Notes: generated by a model not told the origin, from the sequence alone. Positions 1 to 7,890 are shown, counted from the stretch's first letter. The stretch: DNA of 18,704 bases from an uncultured Bacilli bacterium (GCA_947623645.1 CANQHK010000011.1:1-18704); one strand, 5' to 3'. Numbers and translations are program-made.

Positions 1-225
1 AAAAGAAGGAAAGGAGAAATTAGTGGACCAGTACCACTTCCAACTGAAATTGAAAAGTTTACAATTTTAAGAGCTGTTCATAAGGATAAAGATAGTCGTG
101 AACAATTCGAAATGCGTACACACAAAAGATTAATCGATGTTAAAAATCCAAGCAAGGAGATCGTAGATGCACTTAGTCATTTAGATTTACCAAGCGGGGT
201 TGATATTAAGATTGAAACAAAATAA
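1..225 (+). CDS. rpsJ: Small-subunit ribosomal protein S10 (3' part)
   Basis: The reading frame is open from the first base and ends in TAA at 223-225, giving the last 74 residues of a protein usually about 102 long; the start lies upstream of the window. The visible part holds the S10 signature segments GPVPLPT, SREQFEMRTHKRLIDV and LDLPSGVDIKI. The AVHKDKDS stretch before SREQF is the version I know from Bacilli. S10 sits in the 30S head and, as NusB partner, also takes part in antitermination. It is normally the first gene of the S10 operon, so the main promoter and leader should lie just upstream. rplC follows after 16 bases. Confidence 0.97.
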   Translation, partial: KRRKGEISGPVPLPTEIEKFTILRAVHKDKDSREQFEMRTHKRLIDVKNPSKEIVDALSHLDLPSGVDIKIETK

Positions 226-241
226 TATAGGAGGATAAATT

Positions 242-1069
242 ATGAAAAAAGGAATCTTAGGTACAAAAGTCGGAATGACACAAGTGTTTGCAAAAGATGG
301 AACACTCATTCCAGTTACTGTTGTAGAAGTTCTTCCAAACGTCGTTACGCAAATTAAGACGGTTGAAAAGGATGGATACGATGCAATCCAACTTGGTTAC
401 TTAGATGTTCGTGAAAAAGTTAGTAATAAAGCTAAAGTTGGACATACAAAGAAGGCTGGAACTTCACCTAAGCGCTTTCTAAGAGAAGTTCGGGGAGTTC
501 AAGTAGGAGATTATACGTTAGGGCAAGTATTGGATGCTAGCGTGTTCGCATCTGGTGAGATGGTCGATGTTAGTGGTGTTAGCAAAGGAAAAGGTTTCCA
601 AGGTGTTATCAAACGTTATAATCAATCTCGTGGTCCTATGGGACACGGTTCTCAATATCATAGAGGTGTTGGATCTCTTGGTACAATGTTACCAATGCAC
701 GTTTTAAAAGGTAAAAAATTACCAGGTCATATGGGTCATGAACTTGCAACGATTCAAAACTTGGAAGTTGTGCAAGTTGATTTAGAAAACAATGTTATTT
801 TAATTAAAGGTAGCATTCCAGGTCCAAAAAAATCTTTGGTTATGATTCGCACTGCTGTTAAGAAAGGGGAAAAAGTAAACGATGCCATCGAACTTATTAC
901 GTATGAAGTAAAAGAAGATGGAAGCGTTGAAGAAACAAAAGAAGTTGCATCTCCTGAAGCATCAGAAGAAAGTTCCCCAGAAGACAGCACAGTGGATGAA
1001 GCTGAAGAAACGGAATCAGCACAAGAAGACTCTACTTCCGAAGCATCTCTTGAAGATAAAGCAGAATAA
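242..1069 (+). CDS. rplC: Large-subunit ribosomal protein L3 with acidic C-terminal tail
   Basis: L3 is an early-assembling 50S protein that binds 23S rRNA near the peptidyl transferase centre. The start MKKGILGTKVGMTQVF and the central loop GPMGHGSQYHRGVGSLGT (residues 131-148), which reaches toward the catalytic centre, are typical. The ATG follows a TAGGAGG site. At 275 residues the protein is about 65 longer than the usual ~209. The conserved core ends near residue 210. The rest is low-complexity and rich in Glu, Asp, Ser and Thr, with about 24 acidic and 4 basic residues, so it is probably disordered and exposed on the ribosome. The tail is in frame and ends in a normal TAA shortly before rplD, so it does not look like a frameshift. 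Confidence 0.97.
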   Translation: MKKGILGTKVGMTQVFAKDGTLIPVTVVEVLPNVVTQIKTVEKDGYDAIQLGYLDVREKVSNKAKVGHTKKAGTSPKRFLREVRGVQVGDYTLGQVLDASVFASGEMVDVSGVSKGKGFQGVIKRYNQSRGPMGHGSQYHRGVGSLGTMLPMHVLKGKKLPGHMGHELATIQNLEVVQVDLENNVILIKGSIPGPKKSLVMIRTAVKKGEKVNDAIELITYEVKEDGSVEETKEVASPEASEESSPEDSTVDEAEETESAQEDSTSEASLEDKAE

Positions 1070-1108
1070 TTTTGGAGTTTATTTGTGATTGATAAGGAGG
1101 ATATGAAA

Positions 1109-1732
1109 ATGGAAAAAGTAGAACTTTTAAATACAAAAGGTAAAAAACTGAAAGAAGTTACCTTAGATAAAGATATTTTTGATATCGAATGTAATGATAA
1201 AGTTTTATATGATGCAATTATTTTAACACGTGCATCATTAAGACAAGGAACACATAAGACAAAAGATAGAAGTGAAGTTCGTGGTGGAGGAAGAAAGCCA
1301 TGGCGTCAAAAAGGTACAGGGCATGCTCGTCAAGGATCTATTCGTGCTGTACAATGGGTCGGTGGAGGAGTTTACGGTGGACCTGTTCCTAGAGATTATT
1401 CTAAAAAACAAAACCGTAAAGAAAGAAAGCTCGCTCTTAAGACAGCGCTTACTTACGCTGCTCGTGAGAAATTAATCTTAATCGATAAATTAGAACTATC
1501 TTCTCCTAAAACCAAAAACATGTTAGAAATTTTAATGGATTTAGGAATTCAAGATAAAAAAGTTTTAATCGTTGTTTCTAAGCTCGATGAAAATGTTATT
1601 TTAGCAAGTCGTAATCTAGCAAACGTACTTTTAATCGATGCTAGTGAAATCAACGTATTCGATTTAGTCAATGCAGATGTTGTTCTTATGGACGAAGCTA
1701 GTAAAGAACAAATCGAGGAGGTACTACGCTAA
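1109..1732 (+). CDS. rplD: Large-subunit ribosomal protein L4
   Basis: L4 binds 23S rRNA domain I and lines the peptide exit tunnel. In some bacteria it also represses its own S10 operon. The diagnostic loop GGGRKPWRQKGTGHARQGS, followed by WVGGGVYGGP, is intact; this extended loop reaches the tunnel constriction. I place the start at ATG 1109, eight bases after AAGGAGG at 1094-1100, giving 207 residues, the normal family length. An in-frame GTG at 1085 lies before the binding site, and an ATG at 1103 is only two bases from it, so both are unlikely. The stop overlaps the next start as TAATG, which suggests translational coupling to rplW. Confidence 0.97.
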   Translation: MEKVELLNTKGKKLKEVTLDKDIFDIECNDKVLYDAIILTRASLRQGTHKTKDRSEVRGGGRKPWRQKGTGHARQGSIRAVQWVGGGVYGGPVPRDYSKKQNRKERKLALKTALTYAAREKLILIDKLELSSPKTKNMLEILMDLGIQDKKVLIVVSKLDENVILASRNLANVLLIDASEINVFDLVNADVVLMDEASKEQIEEVLR

Positions 1733-2016
1733 TGGATACGAAATATTTAGACATTATAAAAGCACCTATTATTACAGAAAAATCAGCCATTACTACGCAA
1801 AGTTTAGGACAATATGTTTTTAAAGTCGACGAAAGATGCAATAAAACAGAAATCAAAAATGCAATTGAAAAAATCTTCCATGTAAATGTTGTATCAATTC
1901 GTACGATGAATGTAAAACCTAAGAAAAAAAGAGTTGGTCGTTACAGTGGACTTACAAATCGTTATAAAAAAGCGATTGTTCGCCTTCAAGATGGCCAGAC
2001 CATTGAACTTAATTAA
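1732..2016 (+). CDS. rplW: Large-subunit ribosomal protein L23
   Basis: L23 sits at the tunnel exit of the 50S subunit and is the docking point for trigger factor and the signal recognition particle. The 94-residue product matches the family length. The opening IIKAPIITEKSA and the segment GRYSGLTNRYKKAIVRL near the C-terminus are characteristic. The ATG shares one base with the rplD stop codon, and an AGGAGG inside the rplD 3' end serves as ribosome binding site. Confidence 0.96.
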   Translation: MDTKYLDIIKAPIITEKSAITTQSLGQYVFKVDERCNKTEIKNAIEKIFHVNVVSIRTMNVKPKKKRVGRYSGLTNRYKKAIVRLQDGQTIELN

Positions 2017-2030
2017 AGGAGGGATGATTG

Positions 2031-2855
2031 ATGGCTATTAGACAATATAAACCAATGACAAACGGTCAAAGAAAAAAGAGTACGTTAGTCAATGAAGAAA
2101 TTACCAAGTCTACTCCTCAGAAGAGTTTGACCACTCGCGTTAAAAAGAATGGTGGACGAAACAATCAAGGTCATATTACCGTAAGACATCAAGGTGGAGG
2201 AGCAAAAAGAAAATATAGAATTATTGATTTTAAAAGAGATAAAAGAGATATCGTGGCAACAGTTGCAAGCATTGAATACGATCCGAATAGAAGTGCAAAT
2301 ATTGCCTTATTAAATTATGTTGATGGAGAAAAGAGATACATCTTAGCTCCTAAGAATTTAAAAGTCGGAGATAAAGTTCAAAGTGGAGAAGCTGTTGATA
2401 TTCGTGTTGGAAATGCTCTTCCAATTATGAATATTCCAGTAGGTACCATGATTCACAATATCGAACTTAAACCTGGTAAAGGTGGAAGTATTGCTCGTTC
2501 TGCTGGAGCAAGTGCTCAGATTTTAGGACGCGAAGGAAAATACGTAATGGTTCGTCTTTCTAGTGGAGAACAAAGACTTATTTTAGGAACTTGTTATGCT
2601 ACTGTTGGAGAAGTTGGAAATGAAGATTACGAACTTGTAAAAGTTGGTACTGCTGGACGCAAACGTCATATGGGAATTCGTCCTACTGTACGTGGATCTG
2701 TTATGAACCCTAACGATCACCCACATGGTGGTGGTGAAGGACGTGCTCCAATCGGTCGTAAGGGACCAGTTACTCCATGGGGTAAACCTGCCCTTGGATA
2801 TAAAACACGTAAGAAAAAAGCAAGCGATAAGTTAATCGTACGTCGTCGCAAATAG
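2031..2855 (+). CDS. rplB: Large-subunit ribosomal protein L2
   Basis: L2 is one of the most conserved 50S proteins, needed for subunit joining and for an active peptidyl transferase centre. The hallmark HPHGGGEGRAP lies at residues 230-240 and includes the conserved histidine that contacts the active-centre region. The middle carries the SH3-like and OB folds seen as IVATVASIEYDPNRSANIAL and GTMIHNIELKPGKGG. The ATG at 2031 is seven bases after AAAGGAGGG and gives MAIRQYKP, the usual start. An in-frame TTG just upstream is not needed. The length of 274 residues is normal. Confidence 0.98.
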   Translation: MAIRQYKPMTNGQRKKSTLVNEEITKSTPQKSLTTRVKKNGGRNNQGHITVRHQGGGAKRKYRIIDFKRDKRDIVATVASIEYDPNRSANIALLNYVDGEKRYILAPKNLKVGDKVQSGEAVDIRVGNALPIMNIPVGTMIHNIELKPGKGGSIARSAGASAQILGREGKYVMVRLSSGEQRLILGTCYATVGEVGNEDYELVKVGTAGRKRHMGIRPTVRGSVMNPNDHPHGGGEGRAPIGRKGPVTPWGKPALGYKTRKKKASDKLIVRRRK

Positions 2856-2877
2856 TAAAGGAAAGGATAAGATATAC

Positions 2878-3147
2878 ATGGCTAGAAGTTTGAAAAAGGG
2901 ACCTTATGTATTCGAACGTTTACTAGATAAGGTCACAAAGTTAAATGAATCAGGAAAAAAAGAAGTCATTAAAACATGGTCACGTCGTTCTACCATCTTT
3001 CCAGCATTTATTGGACACACATTCGCTGTACATAATGGAAAAGATTTTATTCCTGTTTATGTTACAGAAGATATGGTTGGACATAAGCTAGGAGAATTTG
3101 CTCCAACACGTAAGTTTGGTGGACATGGCGACAATAAAAAGAAGTAA
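2878..3147 (+). CDS. rpsS: Small-subunit ribosomal protein S19
   Basis: S19 binds the 30S head with S13 and helps form the A-site finger bridge. The 89-residue protein begins MARSLKKGPYV and contains KTWSRRSTIFPAFIGHTFAVHNGK and HKLGEFAPTRKFGGH, all typical of the family, at normal length. The ribosome binding site (AAGGAAAGGA) is weaker than at most neighbouring genes, which fits close spacing behind rplB. Confidence 0.97.
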   Translation: MARSLKKGPYVFERLLDKVTKLNESGKKEVIKTWSRRSTIFPAFIGHTFAVHNGKDFIPVYVTEDMVGHKLGEFAPTRKFGGHGDNKKK

Positions 3148-3166
3148 TGACTAGGAGGAGAAAAAA

Positions 3167-3499
3167 ATGGAAGCAAGAGCAATCGCTAAGACTCTTAGAG
3201 TTTCCCCAATTAAAGCTCGTTTAGTTGCAACTTTAATTCGTGGGAAAAGTGCCAATGAAGCACTTCAAATTTTAAATAATAAAAATAGTAAATCTGCTCG
3301 TCTTACAAAGAAAGTATTGGATTCTGCTATTGCCAATGCAGTGAATAATCACGAAATGAATGCCGATACTTTATATGTTAAAGAAGCAAGAGTAGATGCT
3401 GGTCCTGTGATGAAGAGACACATGTTTGATTCTCGTAGTCATATTGGACACAAAGATAGAAGAACAAGCCACATTATTATAGTGGTAGCAAATCGATAA
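3167..3499 (+). CDS. rplV: Large-subunit ribosomal protein L22
   Basis: L22 contacts all domains of 23S rRNA, and its beta-hairpin lines the exit tunnel next to L4. The 110 residues match the family length. Recognisable are the N-terminal RVSPIKARLVATLIRGK, the core DSAIANAVNNHEMNADTLYV and the basic hairpin region up to KDRRTSHIIIVV. No extension is present, in contrast to L3. The ATG follows TAGGAGGAG. Confidence 0.96.
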   Translation: MEARAIAKTLRVSPIKARLVATLIRGKSANEALQILNNKNSKSARLTKKVLDSAIANAVNNHEMNADTLYVKEARVDAGPVMKRHMFDSRSHIGHKDRRTSHIIIVVANR

Positions 3500-3515
3500 T
3501 CAAGGAGGAACGGTT

Positions 3516-4169
3516 ATGGGTCAAAAAGTAAATCCGAATGGGATGAGACTTGGAATTAATAAAGATTGGGACTCTAAGTGGTATGCCGATAAACGGGAGT
3601 ATGCCAAATATTTACATAAAGATATCGAGATTCGTGAATATTTAGAGAAAAATCTTAAAGATGCAGGAATTGCAAAGATTCAAGTAGAAAGAAATCCCAA
3701 AAGAACAGAAATTATCATATCTACTTCTAAACCTGGAATTATTATTGGTAAGGGTGGAAGTGAAATTGAAAGAATTCGTACAGCATTATCAAAGTTGGTG
3801 GATGAAAATATTCAAATATCCATTGTCGATATTAAGAAACCAGATATTAGTGCTGAATTAGTAGCAAGTCAAATTGCGAAACAAATTGAAAACAGAGCAT
3901 CTTTTAGGATGGCTCAAAAACGTGCTATTCGAAATGCTATGAAAGCTGGAGCATTGGGTGTTAAAACTCTTGTTTCTGGACGTTTAGGTGGTGCTGATAT
4001 GGCACGTAGTGAAGGTTATACAGAAGGGACAATTCCTCTTCATACATTAAGAGCTGATATTGATTATGCAACGAGTGAAGCCAATACTACTTTTGGTAAA
4101 ATCGGTGTTAAAGTATGGATTTATAAAGGAGAAATTCTTCCTAGTAAAAAGGCAAAAGGAGGTAAGTAA
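3516..4169 (+). CDS. rpsC: Small-subunit ribosomal protein S3
   Basis: S3 lies at the mRNA entry channel of the 30S subunit and takes part in the ribosomal helicase. The start MGQKVNPNGMRLGI is typical. A KH RNA-binding domain is shown by GIIIGKGG at residues 74-81. The C-terminal S3 domain includes GVKTLVSGRLGGADMARSEG and GVKVWIYKGE. At 217 residues it matches Bacilli S3. The last codons contain AAAGGAGGT, which serves the rplP start two bases beyond the stop. Confidence 0.98.
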   Translation: MGQKVNPNGMRLGINKDWDSKWYADKREYAKYLHKDIEIREYLEKNLKDAGIAKIQVERNPKRTEIIISTSKPGIIIGKGGSEIERIRTALSKLVDENIQISIVDIKKPDISAELVASQIAKQIENRASFRMAQKRAIRNAMKAGALGVKTLVSGRLGGADMARSEGYTEGTIPLHTLRADIDYATSEANTTFGKIGVKVWIYKGEILPSKKAKGGK

Positions 4170-4171
4170 TT

Positions 4172-4603
4172 ATGTTAATACCATCAAGAACTAAGTTCCG
4201 TCGTGTTCATAGACTTCCTTACGAAGGACGTAGTAAAGGAAATCGTGAACTTGATAAAGGGGATTATGGACTTATGGCAAAAGAGGGTGCTTGGATTACA
4301 TCCAATCAAATCGAAGCTGCTCGTATTGCTATGACACGTTATATGAAGCGTGGAGGTAAAGTATGGATTAATATTTTCCCTCATATGCCACTTACAAAGA
4401 AACCTATTGGAACTCGTCAAGGAAAAGGTAAAGGTAACGTTGAAGTATGGGTTGCTGTTGTTAAAGAAGGTAAAATCATGTTTGAAATTGCCGGAGTTAC
4501 AGAAGATGTTGCAAGAGAAGCACTTCGCCTTGCATCCCATAAATTACCAATCAAAACGAAATTTGTAAAACGTGAAGAAAGTGGTGAATTAAATGAAGGT
4601 TAA
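4172..4603 (+). CDS. rplP: Large-subunit ribosomal protein L16
   Basis: L16 organises the A- and P-site tRNA binding region of the 50S subunit. The segments QIEAARIAMTRYMKRGGKVW, GKGKGNVEVWVAVVK and HKLPIKTKFVKR are conserved. The N-terminal region reads HRLPYEGRSKGN where most bacteria have HRGRMRG; I recall similar YEG forms from Mollicutes. The arginine modified in E. coli L16 appears conserved, but in RQG rather than RMG context. The 143 residues are near normal. The gene ends 11 bases inside rpmC. Confidence 0.97.
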   Translation: MLIPSRTKFRRVHRLPYEGRSKGNRELDKGDYGLMAKEGAWITSNQIEAARIAMTRYMKRGGKVWINIFPHMPLTKKPIGTRQGKGKGNVEVWVAVVKEGKIMFEIAGVTEDVAREALRLASHKLPIKTKFVKREESGELNEG

Positions 4604-4796
4604 AGAAATTAGAGAACTTACCACAGAACAAATTCTTGCGAAAGTTCAAGAAAGCAAAGAAGAACTTTTGAATTTACGTTTCCAACAGGCGACAGGAAAC
4701 CTAGAAAAACCTTCAAGAATTAGAGATTTAAGACATACTGTTGCAAGATGTAAGACAGTTCTTAAAGAACGTGAATTAGAGGAGGTTAACAAATAA
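4593..4796 (+). CDS. rpmC: Large-subunit ribosomal protein L29
   Basis: L29 is a small helical-hairpin protein beside L23 at the tunnel exit. MKVKEIRELTTEQI at the start and ELLNLRFQQATGNLEKPSRI in the middle are the family pattern, and 67 residues is the usual length. The start overlaps the rplP 3' end by 11 bases, and no good Shine-Dalgarno sequence precedes it, unlike almost every other gene here. Translation therefore probably depends on ribosomes finishing rplP. It ends as TAATG shared with rpsQ. Confidence 0.95.
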   Translation: MKVKEIRELTTEQILAKVQESKEELLNLRFQQATGNLEKPSRIRDLRHTVARCKTVLKERELEEVNK

Positions 4797-5053
4797 TGGA
4801 AAAGGTAAGAAGATCATTCGTTGGAACCGTTGTAAGTTGCAAAAACAATAAGACCATTACCGTTTTGGTAGAAACTTATAAAATGCATCCATTATATGGA
4901 AAAAGAGTAAAATACTCTAAGAAGTATGCAGCTCATGATGAAGCAAATAAAGCAAAAGTTGGAGATGTTGTACGGATTGTTGAATGCAAACCTATTTCAA
5001 AAACAAAACATTTCTATTTAGAAAAAATCGTAAAAGAAGCAGTTATTTTATAA
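4796..5053 (+). CDS. rpsQ: Small-subunit ribosomal protein S17
   Basis: S17 is an OB-fold primary 16S rRNA binding protein in the 30S body. The 85-residue product shows FVGTVVSCKNNKTITVLVE, HPLYGKRVKYSKKYAAHDE and GDVVRIVECKPISKTKHF, as expected. The start codon overlaps the rpmC stop by one base, with GAGGAGG-like sequence inside the rpmC end as binding site. Confidence 0.96.
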   Translation: MEKVRRSFVGTVVSCKNNKTITVLVETYKMHPLYGKRVKYSKKYAAHDEANKAKVGDVVRIVECKPISKTKHFYLEKIVKEAVIL

Positions 5054-5079
5054 CTCTTAGGTGAAGGAGGAAATATTTT

Positions 5080-5448
5080 ATGTTACAACAAGAAAGCCGT
5101 TTAAAAGTTGCAGATAACTCTGGTGCAAAAGAATTGCTTGTCATTCGTGTACTTGGAGGAAGCAAAGTAAAAACTGGTAATATCGGTGACATAGTTGTTG
5201 GTACAGTAAAAAATGCCACACCTAATGGAACTGTTAAAAAGGGTAAAGTCGTTAAAGCTGTTATTGTCCGTAGTCGTCAAGGAGTAAGAAGGGACGATGG
5301 AAGTTATATTAAGTTTGATGACAATGCTTGCGTTATTATTCGTGATGATAAGAGTCCTGTTGGAACTCGTATATTTGGACCAGTTGCACGGGAACTTCGC
5401 GATGCTGATTTCATGAAAATCGTATCTTTAGCGAAAGAAGTGCTATAA
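5080..5448 (+). CDS. rplN: Large-subunit ribosomal protein L14
   Basis: L14 sits at the subunit interface, forms bridges to 16S rRNA and is the site where the silencing factor RsfS binds. The start MLQQESRLKVADNSGAKELL and the segment KGKVVKAVIVRSRQGVRR are characteristic. The 122 residues are exactly the standard length. The ATG at 5080 follows AAGGAGG, in the first gap of more than 20 bases after rpsQ. Confidence 0.97.
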   Translation: MLQQESRLKVADNSGAKELLVIRVLGGSKVKTGNIGDIVVGTVKNATPNGTVKKGKVVKAVIVRSRQGVRRDDGSYIKFDDNACVIIRDDKSPVGTRIFGPVARELRDADFMKIVSLAKEVL

Positions 5449-5459
5449 AGGAGGATATT

Positions 5460-5768
5460 ATGAAACTTAAAGTAGGAGATAAAGTAGAAGTTATCGCTGG
5501 TTCTAGTAAAGGAAAAACCGGGAAGATTATTAAGACCTTACGCAAAGAAGATAAGGTTATCGTAGAAGGTGTTCATATTGTTAAGAAACATCGTAAAGGG
5601 AATGGTCAAGAATCCGGTGGTATTTTGGAAGTAGAAGCACCTATTCATGCATCGAATGTTATGATTATCGATCCAAAAACAAAAAAGAGAACTAGAATCG
5701 GTCATTCCGTTGATAAAAACAATAAAAAAATTAGAATTAGTAAAAAATCTAACGAGAAGTTAGATTAA
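5460..5768 (+). CDS. rplX: Large-subunit ribosomal protein L24
   Basis: L24 starts 50S assembly and lies near the tunnel exit. A KOW motif is visible at the N-terminus as VGDKVEVIAGSSKGKTGKI, followed by EGVHIVKKH and GGILEVEAPIHASNVM. The 102 residues are typical. A good AAGGAGG precedes the ATG, 11 bases after the rplN stop. Confidence 0.96.
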   Translation: MKLKVGDKVEVIAGSSKGKTGKIIKTLRKEDKVIVEGVHIVKKHRKGNGQESGGILEVEAPIHASNVMIIDPKTKKRTRIGHSVDKNNKKIRISKKSNEKLD

Positions 5769-5787
5769 CCTGAAAGGAGGGTAATTT

Positions 5788-6327
5788 ATGAACCGCCTAA
5801 AAGAAAAATACTTAAATGAAGTTGTTCCAAGTTTGCAAGAAAAATATTCTTATAAATCTATTATGCAAGTACCAAAATTAGAAAAAATCGTAATTAATAT
5901 GGGAGTCGGAGATGCAACCGGAAATTCAAAATTAATCGATGCAGCAGTCAATGATTTAACACTTATTGCAGGACAAAAACCAGTTGTAACACGTGCTCGT
6001 AAGTCCATCGCTGGTTTTAAAGTCAGAGAAGGGCAAGCAATCGGATGTAAAGTTACTTTAAGAGGGGAAAATATGTATAACTTCTTAGATAAACTAATCT
6101 CGATTGCACTTCCTCGAGTAAGAGATTTTCATGGTGTTAGTGAAAAGGCTTTTGATGGAAGAGGAAATTATACTTTAGGAATTAAAGAACAATTGATATT
6201 CTCAGAAATTGATTATGATAATGTTGTAAAAGTTCGTGGTATGGATATTGTTTTTGTTACGACTGCTCGTAGTAACGAAGAAGCATATGATTTACTAAAA
6301 GAACTTGGAATTCCTTTTAGAAAGTAA
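5788..6327 (+). CDS. rplE: Large-subunit ribosomal protein L5
   Basis: L5 binds 5S rRNA in the central protuberance and touches the P-site tRNA. Seen are VPKLEKIVINMGVGDA, the core TGQKP-like AGQKPVVTRARKSIAGFKVR, FHGVSEKAFDGRGNYTLGI and the C-terminal ARSNEEAYDLLKELGIPFRK. The length of 179 residues is standard. It is preceded by AAAGGAGGG and followed after 12 bases by rpsN. Confidence 0.98.
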   Translation: MNRLKEKYLNEVVPSLQEKYSYKSIMQVPKLEKIVINMGVGDATGNSKLIDAAVNDLTLIAGQKPVVTRARKSIAGFKVREGQAIGCKVTLRGENMYNFLDKLISIALPRVRDFHGVSEKAFDGRGNYTLGIKEQLIFSEIDYDNVVKVRGMDIVFVTTARSNEEAYDLLKELGIPFRK

Positions 6328-6339
6328 GGAGAAGAGAAA

Positions 6340-6525
6340 ATGGCTAAAAAAAGTATGATTGTTAAAAATGCGAGAAAACAAAAATTTAAAGTACGTGAAT
6401 ATACTCGCTGTAAAAGATGTGGTAGACCTCATGCTGTTATGAGTAAATTTGGTCTATGCCGTATTTGTTTTAGAGAATTAGCACATAAAGGACAAATTCC
6501 TGGTGTTAAGAAATCCAGTTGGTAA
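6340..6525 (+). CDS. rpsN: Small-subunit ribosomal protein S14, zinc-binding short type
   Basis: S14 is a late-assembling protein of the 30S head. This is the short zinc form (often called rpsZ or rpsN1): 61 residues with CKRC at 24-27 and CRIC at 40-43, the four cysteines expected to bind Zn2+. It ends GQIPGVKKSSW, the standard C-terminus. This is the ancestral form in the spc operon of many Firmicutes. A zinc-free paralogue elsewhere in the genome cannot be judged from this window. Confidence 0.97.
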   Translation: MAKKSMIVKNARKQKFKVREYTRCKRCGRPHAVMSKFGLCRICFRELAHKGQIPGVKKSSW

Positions 6526-6546
6526 GAAGGGAAGGAGGAATTACAA

Positions 6547-6948
6547 ATGGCTGTAGTTACAGATACAATCGCTGATATGCTAACGAGAATTCGCAATGCA
6601 AATCAAATGCGATATACGGAAGTAAAAGTCCCTGCTTCAAAGTTAAAAATAGAACTTGCTAGAATTTTGAAAGAAGAAGGATTTATTAAAGATTATAAAG
6701 TGGAAGATGAAAATGTACAGGGTATGATTTATTTAACACTTAAATATGGAGAAGGAAAAACTCGTGTTATTACAGGATTAAAACGTATTTCGAAACCTGG
6801 ATTACGTGTTTATGCAAAGGCCGATGAAGTACCTAAAGTTTTAAATGGTTTAGGTATTGCAATTATTTCTACATCAAAAGGAATTATGACAGATAAGGAC
6901 GCTCGTAAACAAAACTTAGGTGGCGAAGTTTTAGCTTATATTTGGTAA
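6547..6948 (+). CDS. rpsH: Small-subunit ribosomal protein S8
   Basis: S8 is a primary 16S rRNA binder in the central domain; in E. coli it represses the spc operon. The start DTIADMLTRIRNANQ and the C-terminal region STSKGIMTDKDARKQNLGGE are characteristic. The 133 residues are normal. The ATG follows AAGGAGG. Whether S8 regulates this operon cannot be seen; I did not find an obvious mimic of its rRNA site near rplE. Confidence 0.97.
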   Translation: MAVVTDTIADMLTRIRNANQMRYTEVKVPASKLKIELARILKEEGFIKDYKVEDENVQGMIYLTLKYGEGKTRVITGLKRISKPGLRVYAKADEVPKVLNGLGIAIISTSKGIMTDKDARKQNLGGEVLAYIW

Positions 6949-6967
6949 AATACAAGGAGGTGTTAGA

Positions 6968-7504
6968 ATGAGCCGTATAGGTATGAGACATTTAGTAATA
7001 CCAGAGGGTGTTACGGTAGAAGTAAATGGAAATGAAGTTACGGTAAAAGGACCTAAAGGAAGTCTTGGTCTTACACTTGTTAAAAATATTACTGTTCAAG
7101 TGGAAGATGGAGTTGTACAGGTTCTAAGAAGTAATGATGAATTAAAAACAAAAGCGATGCATGGTACAACCAACGCAAACCTTAAAAACTTAATCGAAGG
7201 TGTTACGCATGGTTTTCGTAAAGAATTAGAGATTATTGGTGTTGGGTATCGTTTTAATGTAAGAGGAAAAACACTTGTTATTAATGCAGGATATTCTCAT
7301 CCGGTAGAACTTACAATTCCGGAGGGTCTTACGGTTTCCCAAACTTCCAATACAGAAATTACTGTAGAAGGAATTGATAAAGTAAAAGTTGGTGAATTTG
7401 CAGCAAATATCCGAAAAGTAAGAGGACCTGAACCTTACAAAGGAAAAGGTATTCGTTATAAAGATGAATATGTTCCACGGAAGGAAGGAAAGAAAGCTGC
7501 TTAA
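6968..7504 (+). CDS. rplF: Large-subunit ribosomal protein L6
   Basis: L6 lies near the factor-binding stalk base and the sarcin-ricin loop. MSRIGMRHLVIPEGVTVEV, VKGPKGSL, the second repeat around VGYRFNVRGKTLVINAGYSHPV and the signature RKVRGPEPYKGKGIRY are all present. At 178 residues it is normal. A nearly perfect Shine-Dalgarno (AAGGAGGTG, 6954-6962) precedes the start. Confidence 0.98.
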   Translation: MSRIGMRHLVIPEGVTVEVNGNEVTVKGPKGSLGLTLVKNITVQVEDGVVQVLRSNDELKTKAMHGTTNANLKNLIEGVTHGFRKELEIIGVGYRFNVRGKTLVINAGYSHPVELTIPEGLTVSQTSNTEITVEGIDKVKVGEFAANIRKVRGPEPYKGKGIRYKDEYVPRKEGKKAA

Positions 7505-7528
7505 AATAAGTAGAAGGGAGAAATACTT

Positions 7529-7879
7529 ATGATAAAAAAAGAATCTCGTGAAGTAAAACGTGTAATGAGACACGAAAGAGTTCGAAGCAAAATCAGTGGT
7601 ACAACAGAAGTTCCTAGACTTTCTGTTTATCGCTCGAATAAAAATATCGTCGCACAAATTATCGATGATGTAAATGGTACTACTTTGGTATCTGCGAACA
7701 GTTTAAAACTTTCGAATGCTTCTAATATAGAAGGAGCAAAAGAAGTTGGAAAACTCCTTGCTGAAAAAGCAAAAAAAGCAGGAATTACAAAAGTAGTATT
7801 TGATAGAGGTGGATATCTTTATCATGGACGTGTAAAAGCTTTAGCAGAAGCTGCACGTGAAAGTGGATTAGAATTCTAG
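7529..7879 (+). CDS. rplR: Large-subunit ribosomal protein L18
   Basis: L18 binds 5S rRNA together with L5 and L25-type proteins in the central protuberance. The 116 residues include RVRSKISGTTEVPRLSVYRS, VAQIIDD and the C-terminal VFDRGGYLYHGRVKALAEAA, the family hallmark. The ATG follows AGAAGGGAGA. The stop is TAG, one of six in the window, and leads straight into the AGGAGGAGG site of rpsE. Confidence 0.97.
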   Translation: MIKKESREVKRVMRHERVRSKISGTTEVPRLSVYRSNKNIVAQIIDDVNGTTLVSANSLKLSNASNIEGAKEVGKLLAEKAKKAGITKVVFDRGGYLYHGRVKALAEAARESGLEF

Positions 7880-7890
7880 GAGGAGGAAAT

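Noticed and set aside
4184..4540. Antisense open frame of 118 codons inside rplP
   Set aside because: Fully covered by rplP on the other strand, and the composition is of the shadow type, with many Cys, Phe, Ser and Thr and no family resemblance.
7226..7657. Antisense open frame of 143 codons across rplF and rplR
   Set aside because: It lies opposite two certain ribosomal protein genes, has a skewed composition (many Phe, Ser, Asn) and no ribosome binding site. It is a mirror of A/T-rich coding sequence.
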